This document shows positions 52,790-62,429 of a stretch of 64,000 bases of DNA, one piece after another. The notes under the pieces are model-generated. The model was not told where the DNA came from. It ran no database searches and saw nothing but the letters and a program-made list of their open reading frames with translations. A program made the translations under genes and the position numbers. The stretch comes from Sungkyunkwania multivorans (lineage in GTDB: Bacteria; Bacteroidota; Bacteroidia; Flavobacteriales; Flavobacteriaceae): assembly GCF_042675645.1 (NCBI RefSeq), contig NZ_JBHTJH010000004.1:1246687-1310686 (forward strand). The letters run 5' to 3'. The number at the start of each line of letters is the position of its first letter. Within the stretch, counting starts at the first letter, position 1.

Positions 52790-54003
52790 GTTTAGATCGA
52801 TCGATCGTACATATGGACCTCGACACCTTCTTTGTCTCTTGTGAGCGCTTGCTAGACAGCAAACTGATCGGAAAACCTGTATTGATCGGCGGCACTAGCG
52901 ATCGCGGGGTCGTTGCCAGTTGCAGCTATGAGGCACGAAACTTTGGCATCCATTCGGCCATGCCCATGCGAATGGCCAGACAACTGTGCCCGGAAGCGAT
53001 CATTGTAAGAGGCAATTCGGGAATCTATACCAAGTTCTCTGATATGGTCACCGAAGTGATCAAGGAAAGTGTACCGCTCTATGAAAAGACCTCTATCGAC
53101 GAGTTCTATATCGATCTCACTGGAATGGACAAGTTCTTTGGATGTCACCAACTGGCCAGCGAAGTACGCCAACGCATCATCAAAGAAACAGGCTTGCCCA
53201 TTTCCTTCGGACTTTCAGTAAACAAAACAGTATCGAAGATCGCTACGGGCGAGGCCAAGCCTAACAATCAGATTCGCATTCTGCAAGGTACTGAGAAACC
53301 TTTCCTCTCTCCGCTATCGGTACGCAAGATTCCTATGGTGGGTGACAAGACTTTCCGTTCGCTCTGTGATCTAGGAATTCACCGTATTGGTGTCATCCAG
53401 CAAATGCCAATGGAAATGCTGGTGAAGGTCTTTGGGAAAAATGGGCAAAGCATCTGGAAGAAAGCCAACGGCATTGATAACAGTCCGGTGGTCCAGTACC
53501 ATGAACGTAAATCGATCTCCACCGAGCGTACCTTTGACAGAGATACGACCGATGTACGAAAATTGGAATCGATCATCACGGCCATGGCCGAGAATCTGGC
53601 CTATCAGTTGCGACGTGGCAACAAGCTTACGGCCTGTATCACCTTTAAGATCCGTTATTCGGACTTCCAGACCTATACCATGCAAAAACGTATCCCATAT
53701 AGTTCTTCGGACCATCGCATCATTCCTATTGTGATGGAATTGTATAAGAAATTATATCAACGAAGAATGCTGGTGCGTTTGGTAGGCGTACGCTTTAGCC
53801 ATCTGGTCGAAGGCGGGCAGCAGATCAATCTATTTGAGGATTCTGATCGGGTGCTAAATCTGTATCAGGCGATGGACAAGATGCGCGAGCGCTATGGGGA
53901 TCGTGCGGTGATGCGTGCTGCAGGTATGGAAGCCAAGAGCATTAGTCGCTGGAATCCGTTTACAGGCGCACCGCCGCCACTATTGGCGAATCGGAGGAGG
54001 TGA
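52786..54003 (+). CDS. dinB: DNA polymerase IV (Y-family)
   Basis: A 405-residue Y-family translesion polymerase. The catalytic acidic residues are in IVHMDLDTFF (Asp11) and SIDEFYID (Asp/Glu near 104-105). The little finger domain covers about 240-340, and a beta-clamp-binding motif QINLFED lies near residue 344. It is translationally coupled to the short DnaE gene upstream (ATGA overlap), so the two polymerases are made together. No recognisable LexA/UmuD-type gene is adjacent. A 7-bp microsatellite begins 12 bp after the stop. Confidence 0.94.
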   Translation: MSLDRSIVHMDLDTFFVSCERLLDSKLIGKPVLIGGTSDRGVVASCSYEARNFGIHSAMPMRMARQLCPEAIIVRGNSGIYTKFSDMVTEVIKESVPLYEKTSIDEFYIDLTGMDKFFGCHQLASEVRQRIIKETGLPISFGLSVNKTVSKIATGEAKPNNQIRILQGTEKPFLSPLSVRKIPMVGDKTFRSLCDLGIHRIGVIQQMPMEMLVKVFGKNGQSIWKKANGIDNSPVVQYHERKSISTERTFDRDTTDVRKLESIITAMAENLAYQLRRGNKLTACITFKIRYSDFQTYTMQKRIPYSSSDHRIIPIVMELYKKLYQRRMLVRLVGVRFSHLVEGGQQINLFEDSDRVLNLYQAMDKMRERYGDRAVMRAAGMEAKSISRWNPFTGAPPPLLANRRR

Positions 54004-54014
54004 TGGTGAATGAG

Positions 54015-54101
<87 letters not shown>

Positions 54102-54201
54102 AAAATAATGGTTCGATGATTCTATGCAAAAAATGGTAAAATCTGAGAAATTCCTAGGGACTTAAACCTAAAGGTCACTTCCCTGCCTGTCCGTATGCGG
54201 G

Positions 54202-54327
54202 GAGCAGATTTTGAGAACGTAGTGAACAAAATTTGTATCGAGAAGTACTCACAAATTAAAAAGGCGTTATGACCACCCATCAGTTCTCGATACATCGCAC
54301 CAAGGTGCGCCACTCGAACTGACAACT
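54202..54327. repeat. Intergenic palindromic repeat, copy D
   Basis: Central arms GTATCGAGAA (54235-54244) and TTCTCGATAC (54284-54293) as in copies A and B. Both side modules differ in sequence but are still self-complementary: ATTTTG/CAAAAT (54208-54232) on the left and CGCACC/GGTGCG (54296-54309) on the right. It ends ACTCGAACTGACAAC like copy B. Confidence 0.8.
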
Positions 54328-54439
54328 AAAAACATTGATCGATTCATATATTTCAAAACACTAAAATTCTGTTAATCCTTTCATGTCATTATAGGCAACC
54401 ATCTGCTTTTGTAGTACTTTTAATTCAAAATTGCTTTGA

Positions 54440-56815
54440 ATGATCGACCACCGTAGATTTGTGACACTTGCGCTATTGCTTATTTCTTTTCAAACTTTCG
54501 CTCAAGAAAAATTTACCCTTAGCGGTACCATCACCGAAGCGGCCAGTAACGAATCGCTTATAGGCGTCACCATTTTGATCCCAGAATTGAATACAGGGAC
54601 CACCTCTAACGAATACGGCTTCTATTCTATCACCATTCCTCAAGGCACCTATGAGGTCGTATATAGCTATATCGGATTTAAAGATATCCGCAAAACGATC
54701 ACCTTGGACCAGAATACCAAAGAAAATGTGGCGCTGCAACCACAGGCCGAAGAATTAGAGGAAGTGGTAGTCACAGATGATATAGAAAAAGTAAGCATCC
54801 GCAAACCAGAGATGAGCGTCAATAAGCTCTCTATTAAGACCATCAAACAAATCCCAGTAGTTTTGGGAGAAGTGGATGTGATCAAGTCCATATTATTGCT
54901 TCCTGGTGTCACCAATGCCGGCGAAGGCGCATCGGGATTCAATGTCCGTGGCGGTGCCGCAGACCAAAATCTCATCCTACTCGACGAAGCGACCATCTTT
55001 AATTCTTCTCATTTGTTCGGCTTCTTTTCGGTTTTCAATCCAGATGCTATAAAAGACATAAAACTTTATAAAGGAGGGATTCCAGCTCGCTACGGCGGAC
55101 GGGTTTCTTCGGTATTGGATATTTTTCAAAAAGATGGAAACAGCAAAGCCTTTAAGATGAACGGCGGCATTGGTGCTGTATCCAGTCGATTGCTGGCTGA
55201 AGGCCCCATCGTTAAGGATCGTGGGTCGTTCTTAGTAGGTGGAAGGGCTTCCTACGCACATCTTTTCTTGAAGCTGGCGGATAATCCTAATCTCGCTTAC
55301 TTTTACGATCTGAATACCAAACTCACCTACAAGCTAGACGATAAGAATAGCTTGTACCTTTCGGGCTACTTTGGTAGAGACGTCTTTAGCGTGGACGAAA
55401 GCTTCATCAATACCTATGGAAATGCCGTCGGCAACCTTCGTTGGAATCATCTTTTCTCGGATAAGCTCTTTTCCAATCTTTCCTTGATCTATAGTGATTA
55501 CTTCTATGGCCTGGAATTGGACTTTGTTGGGTTTGAATGGAATTCGGGGATTACCAACTTCAATCTGAAGTATGACCTAAAGCATTATATCACCGATAAT
55601 TTTCAGCTGAATTACGGTTTGAATAATATCTATTATAAGTTCAATCCCGGAGAAATTACGCCAAACAGAGCTGATTCAGGAATCAATCCAGATAAGCTGA
55701 TAGACAAATATGCGAATGAAGCGGCTGTGTACGTCGATGCCGAACATCGTATCAATGATCGCTTATCATTACAGTACGGTTTGCGTTTTAGCCATTTTAC
55801 CCGCTTAGGCCAGGATGAGTTGAATGTCTATGCCAATAACAATCCATTGAACTATGATCAATCGCTTGGCATTTATCAAAAGGCTGACCCCATCGGTACG
55901 GAAAGCTTTTCTCGAGGCGATGTACTCGAGACCTTTTCTAACTTCGAACCTCGTTTTGCGCTGGCTTATACCTTAAATGAAAATACTTCAGTAAAAGCGA
56001 GCTATAACAGACTCAGTCAGTATTTGCATTTACTTTCTAACACCAATGCGCCTACCCCTCTTGATGTTTGGACACCCAGCGGTCCTTTTGTTAAACCACA
56101 GATCTTGGATCAATATGCCATAGGGTATTTCAAGAATTTTAAGGATAATGCCTATTCGCTAGAGACCGAAGCATTTTTTAAGACCGTTCAGAATCGAATC
56201 GACTATATCGATGGTGCCGACTTGATCGCCAATGACGCCATAGAACAGGTAATTTTGAATGGAGAGGCCCGAGCTTACGGCTTAGAACTTTTATTGAGAA
56301 AGAATGAAGGTCGTTTTAAAGGTTGGCTCGCATATACGATTTCTAGGTCGGAACAGCGAACTCCTGGCCGCACACCCAACGAACCTGGCATAAACAATGG
56401 CGAGTGGTACAAAACTCCCTTTGACAAGACCCATGATCTTTCCATAAGCGGAAATTATTTGCTAAATAATAAATGGACCTTCAGCTCTAACTTCTTGTTT
56501 CAAACAGGGCAGCCGGCCAATTACCCGATTGCACAGTACCAGTTTCAGGGAGTGGTCGTTCCCGATTTTGGTCCAAGGAATACAGAGCGACTTCCCGCCT
56601 ATCACCGTTTGGATGTTTCTGCCACCTACACACCAAAACCTGAAAAAGCAAGAGGATGGCAAAGTGAATGGGTTTTTGGGATCTACAACATATACAGCAG
56701 ACGGAATGCCGCTTCCATCACCTTTCGGGAAAATGAGGATACCGGGCGCAACGAGGCTGTTCGCTTTTCCATTTTTGGTATTGTGCCATCCGTGACCTAT
56801 AATTTTAAATTTTAG
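54440..56815 (+). CDS. TonB-dependent receptor with carboxypeptidase-like N-terminal domain
   Basis: A 791-residue outer-membrane receptor. After a signal peptide (about 1-21, ending QTFAQ) comes a CarboxypepD_reg-like domain (about 25-105, beginning LSGTITEAASNESLIGVTI). The plug domain (about 120-225, with GFNVRGGAADQNLILLDE) and a 22-strand barrel follow, ending in a terminal aromatic residue (SVTYNFKF). It is 4 bp from the DUF4249 lipoprotein gene, a pairing that works like SusC/SusD in capturing a large substrate. The substrate is unknown. Length is shorter than SusC but normal for this group. Confidence 0.9.
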   Translation: MIDHRRFVTLALLLISFQTFAQEKFTLSGTITEAASNESLIGVTILIPELNTGTTSNEYGFYSITIPQGTYEVVYSYIGFKDIRKTITLDQNTKENVALQPQAEELEEVVVTDDIEKVSIRKPEMSVNKLSIKTIKQIPVVLGEVDVIKSILLLPGVTNAGEGASGFNVRGGAADQNLILLDEATIFNSSHLFGFFSVFNPDAIKDIKLYKGGIPARYGGRVSSVLDIFQKDGNSKAFKMNGGIGAVSSRLLAEGPIVKDRGSFLVGGRASYAHLFLKLADNPNLAYFYDLNTKLTYKLDDKNSLYLSGYFGRDVFSVDESFINTYGNAVGNLRWNHLFSDKLFSNLSLIYSDYFYGLELDFVGFEWNSGITNFNLKYDLKHYITDNFQLNYGLNNIYYKFNPGEITPNRADSGINPDKLIDKYANEAAVYVDAEHRINDRLSLQYGLRFSHFTRLGQDELNVYANNNPLNYDQSLGIYQKADPIGTESFSRGDVLETFSNFEPRFALAYTLNENTSVKASYNRLSQYLHLLSNTNAPTPLDVWTPSGPFVKPQILDQYAIGYFKNFKDNAYSLETEAFFKTVQNRIDYIDGADLIANDAIEQVILNGEARAYGLELLLRKNEGRFKGWLAYTISRSEQRTPGRTPNEPGINNGEWYKTPFDKTHDLSISGNYLLNNKWTFSSNFLFQTGQPANYPIAQYQFQGVVVPDFGPRNTERLPAYHRLDVSATYTPKPEKARGWQSEWVFGIYNIYSRRNAASITFRENEDTGRNEAVRFSIFGIVPSVTYNFKF

Positions 56816-56819
56816 CGTG

Positions 56820-57632
56820 ATGAAGAAACTTGTATATATAATACTATTTGGACTCCTTCTCTCAGCCTGTGAAGATGTGATCGATGTGGACGTTTCAAAT
56901 TCCGAACCGCGTCTGGTGATCGATGCCTTGTTAGTGAGACCGCTCAATGACAATGGTTTTCTTAACTCAAATTACAATATCAAACTTTCGCTCTCCTCGC
57001 CTTTCTTTGCTGAGGAAATTCCACCTGCGACCGGCGCAACGGTCTTTATCACCGCCGAAGATGGTACGGAGTATGCATATCAAGACGATGATAACGACGG
57101 GGATTATAATCCGGTGAATCCTTTTTCGCTAGAATTTGATATCGATTATACACTGACTGTGATTTATGACGGAGAAACATATACAGCTACCGAAAGGTTA
57201 ATGCCTACCGTACCCATCGACAATCTGGAACAAGGTGATGGGGTACTTTTTGGAGGTGACGAAACAGAAGTAAAGGTCACCTTTACAGACGAAGCTACAA
57301 GAAACGATTACTACCTATTTGATCTTGGTTTTGACCTTTTTCTTCCAAGCGAAGATGAATTTTATAATGGTAGTGAGTTTACCTTCTCTTACTTCTATGA
57401 AGATATGTTAGAAGGAGAGGAAGTGAATATTCGCATTTTGGGAATTACTGAACAGTTCTATAATTACATGAACATCCTATTGGTGCAAGCGGATCAAGAT
57501 GGCGGCGGACCGTTTCAGAGTCCAGCGGCTACTGTTCGAGGTAATATTGCAAATAATACAGATTCGGATAACTTCCCGTTAGGCTATTTTAGTATTTCTG
57601 AAGTTGATGATGCATCGATCACCATCCAGTAG
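56820..57632 (+). CDS. DUF4249 lipoprotein, partner of the TonB receptor
   Basis: A 270-residue surface lipoprotein. The ATG at 56820 (a GTG lies just before it) gives MKKLVYIILFGLLLSACEDV, with a clear lipobox Cys at residue 17. The rest is beta-rich and acidic (EDGTEYAYQDDDNDGDYN), the DUF4249 pattern. It immediately follows the TonB-dependent receptor and is expected to cap it on the cell surface. The substrate is not decidable. Confidence 0.88.
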   Translation: MKKLVYIILFGLLLSACEDVIDVDVSNSEPRLVIDALLVRPLNDNGFLNSNYNIKLSLSSPFFAEEIPPATGATVFITAEDGTEYAYQDDDNDGDYNPVNPFSLEFDIDYTLTVIYDGETYTATERLMPTVPIDNLEQGDGVLFGGDETEVKVTFTDEATRNDYYLFDLGFDLFLPSEDEFYNGSEFTFSYFYEDMLEGEEVNIRILGITEQFYNYMNILLVQADQDGGGPFQSPAATVRGNIANNTDSDNFPLGYFSISEVDDASITIQ

Positions 57633-57639
57633 TTGAATC

Positions 57640-58773
57640 TTAGCTACCCAAAAGATTCCGAACCAATTGTTCTGCCTTTTTAGCCACTAATGATTCGGCA
57701 TGATCAAAACTATACTGGGCTGACTTGGTCGGGTCATACAATTCTTCTGCAGCCGTAAGACCTAAGGTTTGCAAGGTCTCATTTTCTAAACCTAATTTTC
57801 CGCAAATCGCTAAAACGGGAATTGCAGAAGCCTTAGCAATAGCAACCACGCCACCTATAAGTTTCCCATAGGCCGTTTGGTCATCGATCCTTCCTTCACC
57901 CGTAATAATGGCATCGATATTTTGGGTATTTAATAGTTTTTGAACATTCTTCAATTCAAATATGAAATCAACCCCTCCGATGAATCTGGCATCGAGAAAT
58001 GCCCTAAGTCCATAACCAGTACCACCTGCAGCTCCAGCTCCAGGTGTATCGGCATAGTCATGACCCAGCTGTTCTTTTACAACCGTACTGATATTCCTCA
58101 ATCCTTTGTCTAACAATTTGATATCACTATCCGATGCTCCTTTTTGTTTTGCATAGGTAAACGCGGCGCCCTTTGTACCATAGAACGGATTTTGCACATC
58201 ATTGATCGCATAGAACTGAACATCCTTAAATATAGGTTCTTTGGGCGAAATGATTTTTTCAACAGCATTCAAATTAGCCCCTCTGGGAAATAGTGCATTT
58301 CCATCGCCATCTAAGAATCGATAACCCAAGGCATGGGCAATTCCAATAGCTGCATCATTGGTGGCGCTTCCACCGAGACCGATAAAGATCCTCTTTGCTC
58401 CTAGTGAAATCGCATGGAGAATTTGCAGTCCCGTCCCAAAGGTCGAGGTTTGCATCACATTTAGTTCTTCCTGTTTCAGCAGCGCCACCCCCGAAGCTTT
58501 TGCCAATTCTATATACGCCGTGGATGTTTGTTTGGAGAATAGATATTCGGCCTTAATGGATTTCCCTAACGGATCACGAGTATTCAATGAAATGGTTTCC
58601 ACCTCCAATGTAGATGAGATCGCTTCCAAAAAACCATCTCCACCGTCGGAGGCGATCACCTCGAACGTTCTTATCGAGTTGTCTACCTGGGCGATCCCTT
58701 TTTTAATAGCGTTGATCACCGCTATGGCAGAAAGAGAACCTTTGAATTTGTCGGGGATGATGAGAATGTTCAT
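57640..58773 (-). CDS. Glycerate kinase
   Basis: A 377-residue GK1-family kinase that phosphorylates D-glycerate with ATP, giving 2-phosphoglycerate. Motifs visible are PDKFKGSLSA at the N-terminus, ASDGGDGFLEA, GLGGSATNDAAIG and the GAGAAGGTGYGLRAF and TGEGRIDDQT loops near the C-terminus. All are typical of the GarK/GlxK type. It is convergent with DUF4249 and divergent from murQ; no glyoxylate or glucarate genes are near. Confidence 0.94.
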   Translation of the reverse strand: MNILIIPDKFKGSLSAIAVINAIKKGIAQVDNSIRTFEVIASDGGDGFLEAISSTLEVETISLNTRDPLGKSIKAEYLFSKQTSTAYIELAKASGVALLKQEELNVMQTSTFGTGLQILHAISLGAKRIFIGLGGSATNDAAIGIAHALGYRFLDGDGNALFPRGANLNAVEKIISPKEPIFKDVQFYAINDVQNPFYGTKGAAFTYAKQKGASDSDIKLLDKGLRNISTVVKEQLGHDYADTPGAGAAGGTGYGLRAFLDARFIGGVDFIFELKNVQKLLNTQNIDAIITGEGRIDDQTAYGKLIGGVVAIAKASAIPVLAICGKLGLENETLQTLGLTAAEELYDPTKSAQYSFDHAESLVAKKAEQLVRNLLGS

Positions 58774-58879
58774 CTTGTGGTTGGATTATGGGATATTCAG
58801 AAATGCTTGGGCCGAATCTGAGATCAAAATGTTTGTTTTAGGTTGGGTCGTGATCGTTAAATATAAACTTTTAAATCCT

Positions 58880-58887
58880 TATTTTTG
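58880..58887 (+). promoter_or_regulatory. -7 box of murQ (TATTTTTG)
   Basis: A TAnnTTTG match 21 bp before the preferred TTG start at 58909; it overlaps the upstream alternative TTG start and argues against it. Confidence 0.45.
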
Positions 58888-58908
58888 AGTTTCAAAACCT
58901 ACAAACAT

Positions 58909-59721
58909 TTGAATTTCACAAAAACTACAGAGTCCGACTCCATATATAACAATCTTGAAAAGATGAGTGTCAATGAGCTATTGACCAACATCAATAATGA
59001 AGATAAGTCCGTTCCACAAGCTGTTGAAAAAAGCATCCCTGAAATTGAGACCCTAGTAGCGGAAATTGTGGCCAAACTCAAAGATGATGGGCGACTTTTT
59101 TATATTGGAGCAGGGACCAGTGGACGATTGGGAATTGTAGATGCTTCAGAATGTCCTCCGACCTTTGGAGTTCCTCATGATCTGGTCATCGGATTGATCG
59201 CCGGAGGTGATGTAGCGATAAGAAAAGCTGTTGAGTTTGCCGAGGATTCCGCAGAGCAAGGCTGGAAAGACCTGAAGGAGTATCATGTCACCGATCAGGA
59301 TGTCGTGGTGGGCATCGCCGCCTCAGGGACTACACCGTATGTTATTGGTGCCTTAGAAAAATGCAATGAGCATGGTATTATTACAGGATGTATCACCTGC
59401 AATGAGGGAAGCCCATTGGCTTTAACAGCACAATTTCCGATTGTGGTCGTGGTTGGGCCTGAATTTGTCACAGGAAGTTCTAGGATGAAAGCCGGTACGG
59501 CACAAAAGCTAGTGCTTAACATGATCTCAACTACCACCATGATTCAATTGGGACGAGTTAAGGGCAACAAAATGGTAGATATGCAACTCAGCAACAACAA
59601 ACTCGTCGAAAGAGGAATAAAGATGATCATGCAAGAGATAGGGGTCGAAAGGACGATCGCTAAAAAACTACTGGAAGAATATAAAAGTGTTAGAGCCGCC
59701 ATTGATAATTATACCAAATGA
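58909..59721 (+). CDS. murQ: N-acetylmuramic acid 6-phosphate etherase
   Basis: Cleaves the lactyl ether of MurNAc-6-phosphate in cell-wall recycling. The start is taken as TTG at 58909 because (M)NFTKTTESDS is the family N-terminus; this gives 270 residues. The SIS domain shows FYIGAGTSGRLGIVDASECP, with the catalytic Glu in DASECPPTF, and the later GIAASGTTPYV and GSSRMKAGTAQKL. It overlaps the DUF6095 gene by 4 bp. No MurNAc kinase or transporter gene is adjacent. Confidence 0.95.
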   Translation: MNFTKTTESDSIYNNLEKMSVNELLTNINNEDKSVPQAVEKSIPEIETLVAEIVAKLKDDGRLFYIGAGTSGRLGIVDASECPPTFGVPHDLVIGLIAGGDVAIRKAVEFAEDSAEQGWKDLKEYHVTDQDVVVGIAASGTTPYVIGALEKCNEHGIITGCITCNEGSPLALTAQFPIVVVVGPEFVTGSSRMKAGTAQKLVLNMISTTTMIQLGRVKGNKMVDMQLSNNKLVERGIKMIMQEIGVERTIAKKLLEEYKSVRAAIDNYTK

Positions 59722-59960
59722 ATCAAAGACATACAGATAAGGAATTATTGGTGAAGGGATTGAAACGAATGGCATTGACCTTGATTTTGATGTTCATTGG
59801 TCCGGTGGTGGTTCATTCTAGCTTCGAAAATCAAGACAAGCCCTTATACTACCCTGTCCTTATCATTGGTATCACCATTTGCATTACCGCAATAGTAATG
59901 GGCTTCAAAGGCATCAAAATCATCATGGATGCCGTCTTTGGTAAAAAAATAAAGCGGTGA
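59718..59960 (+). CDS. DUF6095 small membrane protein
   Basis: An 80-residue protein with two membrane helices (about 19-37 and 46-65, including PVLIIGITICITAIVMGFKG) and a basic C-terminus. It overlaps murQ by an ATGA and is translationally coupled to it. The family is restricted to Bacteroidota, and DUF6095 is the closest fit. The function is unknown. Confidence 0.72.
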   Translation: MNQRHTDKELLVKGLKRMALTLILMFIGPVVVHSSFENQDKPLYYPVLIIGITICITAIVMGFKGIKIIMDAVFGKKIKR

Positions 59961-59963
59961 GAA

Positions 59964-60464
59964 CTAGTTGGATGTGAATCCAACGGGTGTGGTCGGGTTA
60001 TATCCAAAGCTTTGGTCGTCGAAAGCAATGTTCAATGCATCCAGAATATAATTGATGATAGCGTAATGGTGAATGGTATGGCTATTTGCCTGTGCCAGCA
60101 ACGCACCTAATGTATAATTCACGGTCATCTTTCCTTGGCCCAGATCGTCGACAACAGCAAGGCGCTTGTCGGCTTCATATTCGATATTTTCCAAGGATTT
60201 TAAAATCCTTTCAACATTGGAGATCGCATAAGCACAATCTTCTTGCACGCGAAGATCTCTCTTCCTGGCTGTAAGATCAATCAATTCGTTAGGTAGACCA
60301 TGTATTATACAGTCATAAAAGTCTAGAATATGTCTTATATGAGAGCCGACACAAGAATAATAAGGAGATACCGAAGCATCACATAGTTGTTCATCCTTTA
60401 AATGCTGCAGCAAATCTTTGGATTTGGACAAAGTGGAGATGGTGGCGGCAAGAATCTGGTTCAT
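59964..60464 (-). CDS. DinB-fold (DinB/YfiT-like) protein
   Basis: A 166-residue four-helix-bundle protein of the DinB/YfiT superfamily, unrelated to polymerase IV. Metal-binding histidines are in SCVGSHIRHILDFYD (N-terminal third) and ANSHTIHHYAIINYI (C-terminal third). It is expected to be a thiol-dependent hydrolase or transferase; the substrate is unknown. It is convergent with the DUF6095 gene with a 3-bp gap. Confidence 0.82.
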   Translation of the reverse strand: MNQILAATISTLSKSKDLLQHLKDEQLCDASVSPYYSCVGSHIRHILDFYDCIIHGLPNELIDLTARKRDLRVQEDCAYAISNVERILKSLENIEYEADKRLAVVDDLGQGKMTVNYTLGALLAQANSHTIHHYAIINYILDALNIAFDDQSFGYNPTTPVGFTSN

Positions 60465-60582
60465 TTAGACTTGTTTAATCAAATATAACAATTAAAAATA
60501 TATCCTTCTTAGTCCTCTATCACTTGAAATCTTACAGCTAGTCCACAAAAAATTGCGATATTTGACCAAACAAAACTCTTCT

Positions 60583-61572
60583 ATGTCAAAGAATGCTCAA
60601 GACTACGGTTTCCTCTCTATCATCATACCAGTATTTAATGAGGAGGATAATGTAGGATTGCTGGCGGAAGCCGTTGATAATGCCTTAAAGGGATTCGAAT
60701 ACGAGATCATTTATATCGATGATTGCTCTACAGATGATACCCGAAAAAATATCAAAGCACTAAAAAATCCTCGAGTAAAGTTGGTCGAGTTGAAAAAGAA
60801 CTACGGGCAGAGCATGGCGTTGGCTGCGGGCATCGATGTTGCTAAGGGAGATTTTGTGATCACCATGGATGGGGATCTGCAAAACGATCCAACCGATATT
60901 CCCATGATGCTTCAAAAAGCAGTGGAAGAGGATTGGGACGTGGTGACTGGAATCCGACAAAAGCGGAAGGATAACTTTATCCGAACCATCCCGTCTAAGA
61001 TCGCGAACTTCATCATAAGACGTGCTACCAACCTAGATCTTAAGGATCAAGGCTGCGCGTTAAAGATCTTTAACAAAGAAACCGCGAAAGGATTGAATTT
61101 GTATGGCGAGATGCATCGCTTTATCAATTTGGTATCCTTCCTAGACGGCGCAAGAATTACACAAGTACCTGTAAAGCACCATGCAAGACGTTATGGTGTT
61201 TCCAAATATGGACTAGGAAGAACATTTAAGGTGGTCAATGACCTGCTGCTTATTCTATTCCAAAGAAAATATCTTCAAAAACCGATCTATCTTTTTGGTA
61301 ATATAGGTCTCGTTATCTTCGCATTAGGGATGTTGATCAACGTTTATCTTCTTGTCTTAAAGATCCTTGGCTACGAAATAGGCGGTCGACCACTTTTGAT
61401 ACTTGGAGTCATCCTTGTCGTTGTAGGAATTCAATTCTTTACCATGGGAATCGTTACCGATCTACTGATGCGTACCTATTTTGAATCACAACGTAAACGT
61501 CCATACAAAATCCGAAAAATCACCACCACCAGTGAGTCCAAAACTGAAGAAGTCATTAACCACGCTGGTTAA
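60583..61572 (+). CDS. Family 2 glycosyltransferase with two C-terminal helices (DPM1/ArnC-like)
   Basis: A 329-residue membrane-linked glycosyltransferase. The ATG at 60583 opens MSKNAQDYGFLSIIIPVFNEEDN, a GT-A start. The donor-binding motifs are YIDDCSTDDTR and the DxD-like TMDGDLQNDP; KHHARRYGVSKYG is the polyprenyl-phosphate glycosyltransferase signature. Two membrane helices at about 245-300 anchor it. It overlaps the flippase-like gene by about 41 bp, so the pair is probably co-translated. It is likely to transfer a sugar to undecaprenyl phosphate. Confidence 0.9.
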   Translation: MSKNAQDYGFLSIIIPVFNEEDNVGLLAEAVDNALKGFEYEIIYIDDCSTDDTRKNIKALKNPRVKLVELKKNYGQSMALAAGIDVAKGDFVITMDGDLQNDPTDIPMMLQKAVEEDWDVVTGIRQKRKDNFIRTIPSKIANFIIRRATNLDLKDQGCALKIFNKETAKGLNLYGEMHRFINLVSFLDGARITQVPVKHHARRYGVSKYGLGRTFKVVNDLLLILFQRKYLQKPIYLFGNIGLVIFALGMLINVYLLVLKILGYEIGGRPLLILGVILVVVGIQFFTMGIVTDLLMRTYFESQRKRPYKIRKITTTSESKTEEVINHAG

Positions 61573-62413
61573 GATAGGGGTTAGTATTTTACTGCTCTAC
61601 TTGGTATTTACTAACATTGATTCTAAAAAGCTCTGGCAAGCATATAAGACTTCAAATCTCGTTTATATTGGTTTGGCCTTGGTTTTATTTGTTCTATCAC
61701 AAGTCGTCTCTTCCTTTAGGTTGAACTATCTGCTGCATAGCGAGAAGATGTTTCTGGCACATCGTAGCAATATAAAACTATATCTTTTGGGGATGTTCTA
61801 TAATTTCTTTATTCCTGGCGGAATTGGTGGCGATGCATATAAGGTCTATCTGTTGAATAAAAATTTTGGATGGAAAACAAAGAGCTTGGTCAAGACCTTG
61901 TTCCTCGACCGAGCGATAGGTCTTGGCGCACTGCTAGCCATTGCTGTGTTGGCGCTCTATGAAATTCCATTTTTTGAAGGTAAGGTGATATGGTTAATTC
62001 TTGCCTTCGCAATTATCTCCATCCTTGGCTATTATATTTTAAAACTCATTTTCAAAAAAGGTGATATCTACTGGAAGACCTATGGCTATTCGTTATGTAT
62101 ACAGGGGTTGCAAATAGCATCGGTCATTGCTATCATCAAGGCACTTGGAATCGATCATGATCTTTTGCAATTCGTTTTGATCTTTTTGATATCTTCTGCC
62201 CTCTCCGTACTATCCTTTGCTGGTATCGGCGTAAGAGAGTTCATTTTCAAATATGCTGCAGAATATGTCGCTATAGACACCGAGATCTCGGTAGTGATCG
62301 CATTATGGTTTTCGATCATCACTGCCGTCGTATCACTTTTTGGAATTTATTACCTTTTCAATACCTTAGTGCCATCCCTCCAATCAAGATCATTAGAAGA
62401 AATCAAAGATTGA
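61532..62413 (+). CDS. UPF0104/LPG-synthase-type membrane protein (flippase-like)
   Basis: A multispanning protein with about eight membrane helices. The start is uncertain: GTG at 61532 (293 residues, MSPKLKKSLTTLVKIGVS) is preferred over a TTG at 61481, though an overlap with the GT2 gene remains. GGIGGDAYKVYLL and the FLDRAIGLGALL segment are the UPF0104/AglD signature. Its coupling to a polyprenyl-sugar-type GT2 suggests it helps move or extend the lipid-linked sugar, by inference. Confidence 0.82.
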   Translation: MSPKLKKSLTTLVKIGVSILLLYLVFTNIDSKKLWQAYKTSNLVYIGLALVLFVLSQVVSSFRLNYLLHSEKMFLAHRSNIKLYLLGMFYNFFIPGGIGGDAYKVYLLNKNFGWKTKSLVKTLFLDRAIGLGALLAIAVLALYEIPFFEGKVIWLILAFAIISILGYYILKLIFKKGDIYWKTYGYSLCIQGLQIASVIAIIKALGIDHDLLQFVLIFLISSALSVLSFAGIGVREFIFKYAAEYVAIDTEISVVIALWFSIITAVVSLFGIYYLFNTLVPSLQSRSLEEIKD

Positions 62414-62429
62414 AATAAAGATATGGTCC

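Noticed and set aside
59964..60464. Link between this DinB-fold protein and the dinB polymerase gene
   Set aside because: Same name only: this is a YfiT-like helical bundle with histidine ligands, not a polymerase.
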